This document shows, piece by piece, positions 34,880 to 46,179 of a DNA stretch of 64,000 bases; position 1 is the first letter of the stretch; every line of letters begins with the position of its first letter. Source of the stretch: Cryphonectria parasitica EP155. Taxonomy: Eukaryota; Ascomycota; Sordariomycetes; Diaporthales; Cryphonectriaceae. Below the pieces are notes generated by a model. It searched no databases, was not told where the DNA came from, and saw only the letters and a program-made list of their open reading frames with translations. The translations under genes were made by a program, and so were the position numbers. The stretch spans positions 2,711,630 through 2,775,629 of the forward strand of contig NW_024468916.1 in NCBI RefSeq assembly GCF_011745365.1. Direction: 5' to 3'.

Positions 34880-37354
34880 CTACAAGCCCATAAATCTCGT
34901 TGTCATCATCTCAGAAGAACCAGAAGAACTCGGCGGGCGATCCGCCTCCGCCGTGCCCCAAGAAGACTCGGTCGTTCCTAGCACTAGCTCCATCGTCCAC
35001 CCCTCGGTAAAGAACTCGTGCCCGATCCAACTCTTGGTCCAAGGCTGCCCATTCACAGTCACATTCTGTATATAGATGCTCTGGTACGCCGCACCATCCC
35101 ACCCGGCCACGACGCTCGTGGTGGCCGTCTTGCCTGTCACAGGGTGCGTGACACTCACGCTCTCGAAGAAAGGCGCCGAGATCAGGTAGACATTTTGCCC
35201 TGCCACTGGGAAGAGGCCGATCATGCTGAAGAAGAGGAACGAGCCCATGGCGCCGCTGTCGTCATTACCAGGTAGTCCCGACTCGGTATCGTTGAAGGAG
35301 GACGGAATGTACGTGTGGATCCTGCTGGCGGATAAACCAGGCCGCCCGGCGTAGTGGTACAGGTACACAGTCAAGAACACGGGCTCATTCGAGATATCGG
35401 CAAGGCCAGAGGTGTGGAAAAACTCCAGCCTGGAGACGAAAGCCTCGTCACCGCCCATGAGCGAGATGATCCCCGATACATCCTGGGGCACGAGGAACTG
35501 GTACTGCCAGATGCTCGCCTCGAATGTCTCGGACGGATTGGTGGTCAACGAGCAGAAGGAGGCGAGGTTCGAGCAGGCGATAGGATCCTGGTAGCCCCAT
35601 GTCCCGTTCAGGTATTTAGGCTGGAAAAACCCCGTGAAGCCCGTGTCGGTGCCGTTGATGAAGGATGTCTGGTCTTGCTTCCATAAGTTTTGCCAGTTGG
35701 TGCTGCGTGCAAGGTACTTGGAGTACAGGTCCGACCTGCCCAGCCCCTGCGCCAGTACCGCGAGGTTGAAGTCGTTGTAGGCGTACTCGAGGGTGCGCGA
35801 GATGCTGCGCGAGTTGGTGCCAAAGCCGATGGGGTCGTAGTCGAGATAAGGAATGTAGTCGAGGTTCTTCCAGCTGGTGAGCCCGCCACGCCCGTGAATG
35901 GACCACTCGAGGGGCTCGTTTTCGGCATCATTGATGATGGCCTCGAGTGCCAGGTTCCAGTCGATGCTGCCGCTGCTTGTGGTGGAAGAGGAGAGGTTCT
36001 TCACGTAGGCGTCCACGAGCACATTATCTGCGTTGCTCCCTCCTTGGGTCCAGCCGTCGCAGAGGGACATGTGACAGTCTGGGAGCCAACCTTCGTGCTG
36101 GTAGATGTCGAGGAGCGAGTTGACCATCTGTATCTGGGCGTCAGGGTCGAGGATGGTGAGTAAAGGATGCTGCACTCTAAATGAGTCCCAGATGCAGTAG
36201 TACGAGTCAAAGTAAGGAATTCCGCTGTCCCATTTGGGATTCTCGCCTGTGTAGTTCTGAGGAGACATCATGGCGTGGTAGATGCCGCTCCAGAAGGTCG
36301 TCTGGAGATTGTTGTCTGCTCCTCCGGGCGTAATGGCTACAGGGCTCAGCTTATCCAGCCAGGCATCCTCTGCTTCTCCCACAAGCGTGTCAAAGTTTCT
36401 CTCCGGGTTGGGAATGTCGGACTCAGCGTTGCTGCAGGCCTGATCGGAGCTAATAAAACTTATGCCCACCCTCGCCAGGATTTCGTTATCATCTGTGGAT
36501 GCTGAGAATCTCACAAAGCCGCCTGCCTCAAGATAAAATAGGTTGAAACCTCTGGTGACGAACAACTCCTTTGGCTCAGTTCCTGCACGGTTGTTCACCC
36601 AGACGCCCGTCTCGTAGACACCCGCGCCAAAGAAATCAACGCAGAAAAACATTTGATAATACCCCGCCCCAAAACTCGGTAGAAATGTGCCGTTGCCAGT
36701 CATCCGGCCCGTATCTGCATCGACACTGATGGAGGCATTCTGTCTGCTCTGCCAGAGATCCGTAAGGTCTAGTAGGATGAGAGAGTGCGAGCCATTCGTG
36801 ACGCTGCCAGTGCCATTTCCATCTGCAGCAGCAGAAGGGAACGTGAAGCGGTACAAGGCCGTCTTCTCCCCCACAGTCATCTCTGCGGACACGCCCGATG
36901 CAAGCTGCACCGCAAAATAGCCCGGCCGCGCCACCACGCTATCGTTCACGTACGATACTGCCCTGTCGCCGATGCGGAACTGGCAACTGTCCACGTCGGC
37001 GTCGTCAGGACACACCTGCGGGAAGAGAGGGAAGTTGCCTAGGCTCGGGTTGCCGCCCGTGCCGGAGTCGTGCACCGAGCTGAACCCAGTCACATTGCTG
37101 CCGTCAGTCGCGAAGCCACCAGTGTTCTCGCCGTTGACGTCTGCGACGGCTTTGGCGAGCCCGTAGGGGAGAGAGGCGCCTGCAAAGACATTGCCTCCGT
37201 TGGTGGAGCCGATCAGCGGGTTGATGTAGGCTAGGGGATTGAAGGAGGTGCTGTTTGTTGTGTTCTGTGCCGAATTGGTTGGGGCAATGAGAGTCCCTAG
37301 GAGAAAGAGGAGGGTGGGTGTGGACAGCGTGGTGATTCGACGGCTTGGATTCAT
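34880..37354 (-). CDS. secreted GH92 alpha-mannosidase
   Basis: Single exon, 824 aa from the ATG at 37354. GH92 enzymes are calcium-dependent, inverting exo-alpha-mannosidases, mostly alpha-1,2. The N-terminus is a signal peptide (TPTLLFLLGTLIAPTNSA), and that is why I prefer this start over the in-frame frame opening at 37429. Family features include YINPLIGSTNGGNVFAGASL at the mature N-terminus, FSSVHDSGTGGNPSLGNFPL, WSGIYHAMMSPQN, DSYYCIWDSFRVQHPLL, and the C-terminal GNDDSGAMGSFLFFSMIGLF catalytic-site block. There are many N-glycosylation sequons. The protein should act outside the cell on fungal or host mannans or N-glycans. It is about the usual family length and looks intact. Confidence 0.92.
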   Translation of the reverse strand: MNPSRRITTLSTPTLLFLLGTLIAPTNSAQNTTNSTSFNPLAYINPLIGSTNGGNVFAGASLPYGLAKAVADVNGENTGGFATDGSNVTGFSSVHDSGTGGNPSLGNFPLFPQVCPDDADVDSCQFRIGDRAVSYVNDSVVARPGYFAVQLASGVSAEMTVGEKTALYRFTFPSAAADGNGTGSVTNGSHSLILLDLTDLWQSRQNASISVDADTGRMTGNGTFLPSFGAGYYQMFFCVDFFGAGVYETGVWVNNRAGTEPKELFVTRGFNLFYLEAGGFVRFSASTDDNEILARVGISFISSDQACSNAESDIPNPERNFDTLVGEAEDAWLDKLSPVAITPGGADNNLQTTFWSGIYHAMMSPQNYTGENPKWDSGIPYFDSYYCIWDSFRVQHPLLTILDPDAQIQMVNSLLDIYQHEGWLPDCHMSLCDGWTQGGSNADNVLVDAYVKNLSSSTTSSGSIDWNLALEAIINDAENEPLEWSIHGRGGLTSWKNLDYIPYLDYDPIGFGTNSRSISRTLEYAYNDFNLAVLAQGLGRSDLYSKYLARSTNWQNLWKQDQTSFINGTDTGFTGFFQPKYLNGTWGYQDPIACSNLASFCSLTTNPSETFEASIWQYQFLVPQDVSGIISLMGGDEAFVSRLEFFHTSGLADISNEPVFLTVYLYHYAGRPGLSASRIHTYIPSSFNDTESGLPGNDDSGAMGSFLFFSMIGLFPVAGQNVYLISAPFFESVSVTHPVTGKTATTSVVAGWDGAAYQSIYIQNVTVNGQPWTKSWIGHEFFTEGWTMELVLGTTESSWGTAEADRPPSSSGSSEMMTTRFMGL

Positions 37355-38252
37355 CTTGCAGGTGAGAGAGTCTGCATTGGTGATTATAAGGTAAGTACTT
37401 ATGTAGGTGGAAAATGAAGCTGTGATCAAGTCTTCCGATTAATATCTCTGTTTTCTCAAGGATGGCTTCTTGTCCTGGTAATAAAGTACAATAACAAATG
37501 ATTTCATGCTGGTAGTATGTCGACAGAATATTTGTTATTCTCCCATCATGGAGACACATGGGAGGGGGTAGGAAAGAAGGAGGAATGAGAGTAGACTGAC
37601 ATCACATGTGCATGACGACAATCTCCTCCTCAGTGATGCCCTGTTCGTGATACAGTAATGTATGCAGTCTTCCTGCACGTATCCAGAATCCCACAGTAAC
37701 GCAGTTATCTACAGGAGCATCTGAGGGGTCGTATTACCTAGATACGTACTTGAAATACATAGCAGCGAAATACGGCGGTTGTTGTATTAATTATCCTAAT
37801 TTACCCCGCCAGCAGCTTGAAAAGGCAGGTCGTTTAACCTTTTTCTCCAAGTCCCACTCGGTACAACATGCGTCGACTAATCACTAGTACGGCCACATAG
37901 TATATTTGTATGTGCAGATCACTAACTGGGATTTGCAAGCTTGCTTTTCTCCGTGGCTGGTTTGATGCGAGACCGCTGGAACCACTGGGTCCGCATCCCT
38001 GCGCAGACGGAGACCACCGTGCTATTATAATGCATAAGAGAACATAATGAGCAGACTATCATAGCATTTTTTCTCCAGATAAATTCTTCTATATTCAGTT
38101 GCCTGGGAATATACGCCCGGAAAGCAGATGTATGTATATATAAAGAACAAAAGACTTTTTCTATATGAGACGAGACTATGTAGTGTTCCACTTTATCTCG
38201 GGGATATATCTTTTCCTCGAAGAATTCAATTAACCGCCATTCAAACCATTAC
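37355..38252. other. intergenic: GH92 promoter and dehydrogenase 3' flank
   Basis: 900 bp, AT-rich (especially 37720-38220). No coding region is supported. It separates the GH92 gene from the putative accessory block that starts with the dehydrogenase. Confidence 0.5.
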
Positions 38253-39713
38253 CTAGTCAATGACACAAACAACCTTGCCCTTGGTCGCGTTGCTCTCCAG
38301 CAGCTCATGAGCCTCCTGCACGCGGTCCCAAGGCACCACCCGCTCGACAACATGCTTGAACCGGCCCTCCACCAGCCCACCAAGCACCTGTCCCACAAAG
38401 AAGTCGCGCAGCCCAATCTGGTACTCGAGAGCGCGCGACCTGAGCTGGCTGCCCTGCACACCGGCGCGTTTGGCCAGGATCGAAGCAATGTTCACCCCCT
38501 GGGGAGCGATGGGCCCGTCCAGCCAGCCCAGCTGGACGATGCGCCCATCAATGTCCAGCACGTCCAGGTTGGCCTCGAGGTAGGGGCCGCCTAGGAAGTC
38601 GATGACGAGGTCGACGCCGCGCCCGCCGTTGAGCTCGCGCACTTTGGCCGCCCAGCTGCGCTTGTCTGGGTGCTCCGAAAGGTCCACCGCCCCTGTGGCG
38701 CCCAGCTCGTTGACCACGAAGTCGCACTTTTCCTGTTTGCGCGCCGTGGCGAAGACCTTGGGCGCCGCATGCATGGACTCGGACTCTGACGGCAATTTTC
38801 CAGCGGGTAGGTGGGCGTCGCGCGAGAGCTGAATCCCTGCGACCGATACGGCGGATGCGCCTGCGTGCCAGAGGATAGATCGGGTCGAGCCTGACTTGTA
38901 GCCTCCGACGAAGTAGAGGGCCTGCAGCGCGGTAAACCAGGTCTGGGCGTCGTGAAAGAAAAAAAAAAAGTGTCTGTTAGCAATGTAATTACATAGCAAC
39001 GAGGAGGACCGGGAGGGGAGAGGGTAGATTAATTTCTTTTGGTAACGTACCTCGCAAAGACCACCGGTCTGTTCAAAGGATAACTCCTTAGGCTTCCTAA
39101 CCAGCATTCTCGTGTTCACATTGACATACTCCGCTAACGACGATTTTGGTGTCAGCAATCATCTCTACTATTAACTGGCATCAGAAGAGCGTGTTGCTCT
39201 TCTAACCAAGGCTTCAAAATCAAAGACCTCGGAAGTACGTGAATACTCAAGAAGAAAGAAAAAAAAACGTACCGTATCCACCTCCGACAAGCAGACCAAA
39301 CACCTCATCACCGACCTTCCAAGTTTCTTCAGACGCTCCATACTTCGTGCTCCCTGTCTGGTCCTCATTGATCCAAGCGATGACGCCACTGAACTCCAGT
39401 CCCATGATCTTTGTCAGATGAGAGATGCCAGGGTACTTGCCATCTCTCTGGAGAATGTCGCCACGGTTGATGCCGAAGGCCTTGACTTTGACCAGGCATT
39501 CTCCAGATTGGACCTCTGGGACTGGGGTTGCGTCGTTGATGAAGAGGGCCGAGGCGGGTCCCGAGCCACCCTTAATGTCGACCTAGAAGGAGAGGGCAAG
39601 AGGGATGACAGGTGAGTGATTGTGATGCCAATTTACGAAGGAAGAAAGCGTTGAACATAAATGTCGAGGCTGATACTTACAGCTCGCATGACCTGAGGCT
39701 TGGTGACCGTCAT
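38253..39713 (-). CDS. quinone oxidoreductase-type MDR dehydrogenase (PIG3/TP53I3-like)
   Basis: Four exons, 39681-39713, 39273-39582, 39051-39133 and 38253-38942, in phases 0, 1 and 0, give 371 aa. NADPH-dependent quinone reductases of this zinc-free MDR subgroup reduce quinones or enals. Visible features: the MTVTKPQVMRA start, GROES-like domain (CLVKVKAFGINRGDILQRDG, then KYPGISHLTKIMGLEFSGVI), KVGDEVFGLLVGGGYAEYV, the GGLCETWFTALQALYFVGG hallmark restored only after splicing, a Rossmann fold (SILWHAGASAVSVAGIQLSR) and DLVIDFLGG. Family members usually have a shorter segment at residues about 225-245; here SESESMHAAPKVFATA is slightly expanded. Introns 2 and 3 contain T-runs on the coding strand. 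It sits next to the laccase and isocyanide synthase genes and could supply a tailoring step, but it may equally be an unrelated detoxification enzyme. Confidence 0.87.
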
Positions 39714-40544
39714 TTTGCCGACTTCTGAGTGGAATCAAATGTGTATGCGTGTGCGTAGTTGCTAATGGTCCGCCAAGGACAAGTGCTGCACTTCTCTTCT
39801 ACTGCCCAGAGAAAGGAAAAACTTTGAGAAGAATATATACGCGGGACAGTAAGATCATATAGCTGACCGGCCCGAATAATCAGGGACGAGAATGACAAAT
39901 TGTCGACGTATCTATGCAACCCAAAAGTTGAGACATTGTGGCGCTCCTGCAGGACGGTAACTGGGTAGGAGCCCAAAAAGACGTATAATAATTACCGAGA
40001 TTGTACACAAATCATAAACGGCATTTTATAACAGCTGAAAGCATATCTGGTAAGTACAGTACAGTATTACATGCATATTCCGCCCCCCCCCCCCCTCCCT
40101 TTTCCCTCGGCATAAGCTCTGGAAGGGTCCTACAAGAAGATGGCATCCATGGCGCTGTTCCAGAGTATGCATGATGCGCTACGCAGGGGATCTCATAAGC
40201 ACAGGCTGACCAACACCCAGAATGGCACATTTAGAGAATGGCGGTAAGAACTGATGAGAGTTTAGTAAGTAAGTACTTGTGCATTGTACTTTTGTGTGTA
40301 CTGTTAATACGGCTGTGTTTACTTGAGACTGAAATCATGAATTAAAACCACAAATGCTACATGCATGAAGCCATAACATCGACCACCTGGGCAGTAGGAT
40401 CCGGTATACGTGAGACTACACTATTTGTCACAAGGGGTAAATTTACAAAAGTGGTATTATCTAAACCAGAAAAGGAAGAAAGAAACAAAAAGAATAAAAC
40501 CAGACCGAAAAAAAAAAAATCTACAAATCAAAGTAGCCAAGATT
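39714..40544. other. intergenic: dehydrogenase promoter and laccase 3' flank
   Basis: No gene seen. It contains a C-run at 40083-40094 and A-rich DNA near 40508-40520 at the laccase 3' end. Confidence 0.5.
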
Positions 40545-42585
40545 CTAGATTCCAGCATCAATCTGATCCACCACATTGGCGTTCGTCCACGCATCCCACG
40601 CCGCACAAGTCTCCTGCATAACAGCCGAGACCTGTCCCGAGGGCAACAGCTCAGGCTGCTCCAAGATGATCATATTAAGCCCCATGGATGCATGCCAGGC
40701 AATGTGGCAGTGGTACGACCACACGCCCGGGTTGTTAGCCTCGAACTGGATCACCAGATGACCATAGCGGCGCTGCATGTGTGTATCACGGCGCAGCGGA
40801 TTCGCCAGGATGGCAGACGTGTTGCCGTCCCAGGCCCCAGGCCCTTCAGCCAGCACCTGGAAGGACTGCCCGTGCAGGTGCATGGGGTGTGCGCTCTGGT
40901 AGACGGTGTTGAGCACGATGCGCACTGTCTTGTTGGTGCCGAAATTGTAGACGTTGGCGTCGGGCTCAGGGAAGCTGTAGTTGCCCTGCGCTGCCTGCAG
41001 CATTGCTGGCGCGTTGTAATCTGTGTACTGTGTCTTGTTGTTCATGATCCAGATGTGGTTTCCAGTTGCGTTTGTGAAGAGGTTGACGGTGACGGTCTCG
41101 ACTGTGTCTGGGTCGGGATTGACAGACTGGGGGAAGAAGGGCACCGTCTTGGACAGGTCGTCATTCATGCACAGGAACGTCTTCTCGTCTGCGGCGGCTG
41201 CAGCGGCTGTCATATTGCTCTGGGGGGTCGGCAGGTCCTGGTTTGACGAGGAGTAGTTGCTGATCTGCTGATGGCCTGCGTAACCGATGACAGCCAGACC
41301 TTCAGCGTTGTGAGTCACGGAGCAGTTCAGCGTGATGGTCGAGCGCATCCAGTAGGTCTGGTCTGGATCAGCATCCGCCGTCACCAGGATGTCGGTACGC
41401 TGGGCGACACCCAGGGTGATGAAGTCGGCCTCATACGGCACGAGGGGCTCAAAATCGTTGGCTATAACTTGCATCTTGTGCCCGTCGATGCTAAAGTGCA
41501 CCAGGGCGGCGGCGCCAATATTCATCAGCCGGAGCCGGTGCGTCTTTCCCGGCTGGAACTGGAACTGTGCGAGGCCAGCCTCATCGTTGCAGGGGGCTGC
41601 GGGCGCCGAAGTGTTGGAGGAACAGTTGTAGTTGTTCTTGCCGTTGATCAGGCTGTTGTCAGACCAAGGAACGTAGATGTTGAAGTCAGTCGTGTTGCTG
41701 GCGGCGGCGGCGACGACGTCGTGGTACTCGCTGTGATAATAATCGCCCACCATGACTGGCCCAAGGTCGACGTCGTAATCAACATGCTTGGGCCCGTAGA
41801 TGATCAGGGGTCCATACACACCTGCGGTGTACTGGGCCGAGAAGTGGGAGTGCCACCACGAGGTGCCGTACACGTCCGCCCGGAATTTGTAGGTAAAAGA
41901 CGAGTTGGGCGCGATGGGACACTGCGTGACACCCGGCACGCCATCGTACCAGGGTGTTCCCCTCTGGCTGATGCCGTGGAAGTGGATGGCAGTGCCCTCC
42001 TCCTCGGCACCATACTCGTTTTCGATGTTGTTGTGCACTCGGACTTCAATCCAGTCGCCCCAGTTGGCCTCGATGGCTGGGCCTGGAAACTGCTCGTTGG
42101 CGAAGATGCCGCTCTTCTCATACCCGTCAGGAGCAAGAATGCCTCGGCGGATGTCAAAGTCGTAGTAACGAGTGACGCCCGTCACTGGGATATCTGAGGT
42201 AGTCGGGGCGTTGCTGAGATTGGATCGAAGTCCCCAAGGAGGTTGGCTGCCTGGCAAAGACGACTAGAGATTTACAATGTGTCAGTTGGAAATGGCCAAA
42301 TAATGAATTGATAGTTCAATGCAATTAAGTTTGATTAATAACGATAAATGAGGTAATCATGACTTACATTGCTCGGGAGGTAGTCGGGGAACACAGGTGC
42401 ATCTAGGCTTCCCCACGTGCAGTTGCTTATGGGAGATCTAGTCAGTACAACAGATCTTGCAGGACGCACTGAGACAGATCGAGAACTAACCCATTGGTCA
42501 CATCTTGGCTCATGCGCGCGTGCACAAGCCTGGCCGTGCTGGCCAGGAAGACCGCAACAGCGGTCGTAAATTTTTTCTGAGCCAT
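40545..42585 (-). CDS. secreted laccase (multicopper oxidase)
   Basis: Three exons, 42491-42585, 42368-42425 and 40545-42263, in phases 2 and 0, give 623 aa. Donors are GTTAGT and GTAAGT; a TACTGAC branch site precedes exon 2. The signal peptide is MAQKKFTTAVAVFLASTA followed by RLVHA. All four copper motifs are intact: AIHFHGI (His about 145 and 147), SWWHSHF (His about 188 and 190), HPMHLHG (about 510-516), and YHCHIAWHASMGL (about 568-580). The position axial to the T1 copper is Leu, the high-potential class. The C-terminus ends DAGI, close to the DSG(L/I/V) plug of ascomycete laccases. It lies 2.1 kb from the isocyanide synthase gene on the same strand. It could oxidise phenolic intermediates or pigments; no substrate can be read from sequence. 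Confidence 0.93.
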
Positions 42586-44667
42586 GGAAAAAAGAAACAA
42601 GGCGAATAGATTTCTGTGCTGATAAATCTCAAAATGTCTAATCAGCGGGAGAGAAGAGCGCAAGAGTGCTTGATGAGATGGATTTCCAATCATGTTGAAC
42701 TTTGTGCTGAATGGTCTGCCATTTATTATATGTCTGTCTGGAACTCTAGCTTGAGCCATCCTCAGGCACTCTACACCCTCCTCGCCTCCTCACAGCATGA
42801 TCCTCCATACAATATTCCATCACGCCAGCTTGGGGTCTCAGTATGAGAGAGAGAGGCGCCTCTCACTCCTCCGGAGGAGATAGTGTCCTTCTGTCGGCTC
42901 GATGTCAGCACCCAGAGAGCCCAGTATACGATCCTGCCGCAACTGAAGGCTGAAGCACACGCAATAGTTGAGGCCTCATCCGGAGATGCCGTCGTCCCTC
43001 ACAACAAATTCGCGAAGTGAAAGGGGGATTGAACATTCCAATTCATCAGCCTCATCCTTGCCAAGCTTGCAGAAAAGTGCCTCTCTTGTTTGGGTAGTTA
43101 CCTCCGGGGAACAAATAAGAACAACGACTCCTTCTCCTAACGTCGGGGCCGAGTCAAGCGGCTGTTGAAGGATACCGTATTGCACATGGGCGAGGGTGCC
43201 CACCCGGCAAACTGTTAATTGTCATCAGGTGGTCAGCTTAAAGGTCTAGAAGCCTGTCGGAGGAAAGTAGTGGAAAAGCCGCGTACATGCAAGGACCCGT
43301 GGGCAACAACAAGGTTAGGCGGCAGGATCGAAAGGATTGGCTGCATCTTCAATGTAAGAAGGAGTATAAGCCTGCCTAGCCAGCAGCAGAATAATTGTCA
43401 ACTAGTCCAATTTGATAATATGATGACCTGCGGCGGATAACCCATCTGCCCCCGCCCCCCCCCCCCCCCCAATAAGCTGAATCTTACACTTGACAACAGG
43501 TCCCTTGGTTATTTGTATAGGTACTTGTAGTACCTAGGCGAACTACGCCGCGCTTTCTAGCCTGTAGCTAGGGGCTCATCAAGGGGTTTCTTGTCTGTCC
43601 AATCCCTCTGAACAATTTGATCTGATTCACCAAAGGGACTAAGCGGATTCGCTATCCGCAATGGAAGGTAAAAAAAATTACAAATAAACCAATTGTGGAT
43701 CTGTTTCCACAGATAGTCCTACAGGAAGAGATGCATTCTACGAGACAAAGTACTCAGTCATACTTTATTCTTCCTTCTCTTCACAAACATGCACAAAGCG
43801 TAGAATGAGGTGCAGCTTCTTATGCAGGGTAATTAGCAATCTGCAAGGATGCATGTGACAAATTGTTTACGATGCCGTAAGATGCTGTCTATGCAACATT
43901 CTGTTTCTTGAACTGTCATACACGTGTATTACATCTCTACACGTGCGTGACAGATCCCCACGGATCCCCACGTGGTACTATCTGATGGCGTGTAGATGTC
44001 CCATCTGAGGCACATGTCCGTAGGGCTGGCCGAGGTTCTGACTCATTGCCTTTGAGCTAGTAGTTTGCATGATCATCCTTCTTTCTCGGGTCAACCCTTG
44101 CCACTTTCGGAGCTCTATAGGCCATAGGACTGGTTTGCATGAAGCATGGTTTGGTCAGAGGGTTACATTAGTTCAGCAATTCTGAGTAGCAACCCTATGG
44201 TAATTGGAGGCGATAGGCCTCAAGATCGAGTGTAATGATGTCGTGGTTCACACTGAATTGCTATCTAATTACCAAACGATCACTACGACATCTTGATGGC
44301 TGCCACGAAAGAAGAAAGAAAGAAAGTTCCCCGGGGGGAGGGGGGGGGAAGGGAAAACCAAGCGTTAAAGCAAGACACAACAATTGCACGATTATTATGT
44401 GTGTTCCAGCAGATGATCGTAGGATATAGGTTGTAGAAACCTCGAAATTGTATCTCGTGTAGTACTATGTACTTAATCAAAACAGAACGAAACCGCCCCC
44501 CCCCCCACCCCCTTTTTTTTCTCTTTCTTTTCTTCTTTGTGTACGTGTGTAATTTTCCTCGGCTAGCCGTGGTCTCTATATGTAACAAAAGAAACTCTGT
44601 ATTCGTAACATTATACTCTTCAACTCCTCTCGTGATCATCACCGACACCAGCAAATGTAGGGGTTGA
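42586..44667. other. 2.1-kb intergenic region: laccase promoter and isocyanide-synthase 3' flank
   Basis: No gene is supported; minus-strand genes flank it. It contains a TATA-like element on the minus strand near 42723-42731, a C-rich run near 43451-43470, three CACGTG palindromes at 43921-43974, and C- and T-rich runs at 44493-44520. Confidence 0.5.
43921..43974. promoter_or_regulatory. cluster of three CACGTG palindromes (E-boxes) with a tandem 10-mer
   Basis: Perfect CACGTG palindromes lie at 43921-43926, 43940-43945 and 43969-43974. Overlapping the last is an exact tandem repeat of GATCCCCACG (43953-43962 and 43963-43972). CACGTG is the core site of bHLH factors (Cbf1, Pho4 and Aspergillus/Neurospora bHLH types) and also matches some bZIP sites. 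The cluster lies about 1.34 kb upstream of the laccase start, downstream of the isocyanide synthase. A regulatory role is inferred from motif clustering only. Confidence 0.45.
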
Positions 44668-46179
44668 CTAAGCCTCGCCCGCGAAACTCATCAATTGGAC
44701 AGGTCCCGCGGTATGCGCCGCTCTCAGCGCTGCCAGCTTATCCATCTGGCCAGCCGAGAGCTTCTGTATGCCGTAGAGCTCAGCCCGTGCAGGCTTGACG
44801 ACCAGGCGGTTGGGATAGCGCGGCAGGACGACCACGTCATGCTCGCTGTCAGCACTTTGCAGATCCCACACGTCCGACTTCTCTCGAAAGTAGTAGCCGC
44901 GGCCATCTTGCAGGATCAGATCGTGCGTCTCACGTACATCCCGCGCGGGAACAGTGCTGTAGGAGCCGTCGACGGCCATGGCGAGGCTCGAATGCCACGG
45001 GGAACGAGGGAACGCGCCCGAGCCCTGCACGACCAGCGGGACGGAGAGCTTGACGGCGCCTGTGGAAGGGTGGATCGAGAGGCGCACGTAGTCTGCACAG
45101 CGTGCCTGCAGCAGCTTGGTGAAGGACTCGGCACGGATCATCATCTGGATGGCCACCTTCTTGACTGTCTTGCGGTACTGGTTGCCGCTGATGGCCTTGG
45201 TGGCCGCCGTGACGGGGCTGTACTTGAGATCGGCCTCGAGGAAGTGAATGAAGCCGCGGTAGGTCAGGAGCGTGTCTGGGTCGTCCTTCATCATCTGGCG
45301 GACTTCTTCCTCTGTGCGGCCGTACTTGGCCAGGATCTCCTTGCGGCAGCTCTCTGCCAGGGATAGGTACAGCTCCTGGTCAAGAGTCTTGCCCTCGGTG
45401 TAGCCAAAGATATCCATGACGCGCATAAGGCGGATGTTCTTGAGATTGTGCTCGCGAGCCATGGCCAGCAGGCCCTCTCCATAAGCCCACGTGTCCTCAT
45501 CAGGGATGCCGACCACGTCGTCGAAGACAAGCCCGTCTGTGGCTATGTGGACTTGACCGCCAAGGGGGTAGACAGCCCTGATGTCCTCACACATCTGGTT
45601 GAGGCGGTAGAGAGCAAGCTCCTCGCCCAGGTCAGGCAGGATGCCGGTAACCTTGTCCACCTTGTTGACACTCTTCCAAGGAAAAGCAGGCAGAATCAGG
45701 CGGATGGCCTGGTTGTTCTCCAGCTGGGCCTTGACCTTGTCCATGAATAGACCCTTTCCCAGCCACTTCTGAGAGTGTCCAGTCTCGCCCTCGTTGTCGG
45801 CTGAGGGCAAGTGCTGGCTGTAGCCTTGGATGATGTCCAGGATGTCGCTGGCAAGTTGGTCGAGATCCTGCACAGGTGTCTCTGGGCGAGGGCTCTCGAT
45901 GGTGCTGATCTCTGAGAGAGGAGGGGTTGCGGGAGAAGTGAACTCGATCTCGCGGATCACTGAGGAGATCTGCTTCTTCTCCTCTTGTTCCAGCTTCAGG
46001 CTGGACAGAGACTCGTCAACCTGGACGATGTTGCTCTCCCACCCGCCCAGAAGCTTCTCGCCATGCCGGGCAAGAGAAGGGACCACGAGTGCAAATCTGC
46101 TGAGCAGTGAGGTCAGAGCAACTTGCTGCTGGCTGAGCTGGTGGAGTTGTCTCTCCAGGGCTATGACGCGGGACTCCAT
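44668..46179 (-). CDS. DIT1/PvcA-family isocyanide (isonitrile) synthase
   Basis: Single exon, 503 aa from the ATG at 46179. Isocyanide synthases convert the amine of an amino acid such as Tyr or Trp to an isonitrile using ribulose-5-phosphate as the carbon source. Family blocks are clear: AIRLILPAFPWKSVNKVDK, LPDLGEELALYRLNQM, GGQVHIATDGLVFDDVVGIP, EDTWAYGEGLLAM, then YVRLSIHPSTGAVKLSVPLV and FPRSPWHSSLAMAVDGSYS. It has no NRPS, transferase or dioxygenase domain fused. The first about 120 residues form a heptad-like helical extension (MESRVIALERQLHQLSQQQ) plus a Ser/Pro linker not needed for the fold. A TATA-like CTTTATATC lies about 40 nt upstream of the start. The gene is divergent from an MFS permease and adjacent to laccase. 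The frame opens further upstream to 46248, but 46179 is the better start. Confidence 0.87.
   Translation of the reverse strand: MESRVIALERQLHQLSQQQVALTSLLSRFALVVPSLARHGEKLLGGWESNIVQVDESLSSLKLEQEEKKQISSVIREIEFTSPATPPLSEISTIESPRPETPVQDLDQLASDILDIIQGYSQHLPSADNEGETGHSQKWLGKGLFMDKVKAQLENNQAIRLILPAFPWKSVNKVDKVTGILPDLGEELALYRLNQMCEDIRAVYPLGGQVHIATDGLVFDDVVGIPDEDTWAYGEGLLAMAREHNLKNIRLMRVMDIFGYTEGKTLDQELYLSLAESCRKEILAKYGRTEEEVRQMMKDDPDTLLTYRGFIHFLEADLKYSPVTAATKAISGNQYRKTVKKVAIQMMIRAESFTKLLQARCADYVRLSIHPSTGAVKLSVPLVVQGSGAFPRSPWHSSLAMAVDGSYSTVPARDVRETHDLILQDGRGYYFREKSDVWDLQSADSEHDVVVLPRYPNRLVVKPARAELYGIQKLSAGQMDKLAALRAAHTAGPVQLMSFAGEA

Noticed and set aside
41271..42197. 308-codon plus-strand open frame
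   Set aside because: Antisense shadow of the laccase; GC-biased third positions keep the opposite strand open.
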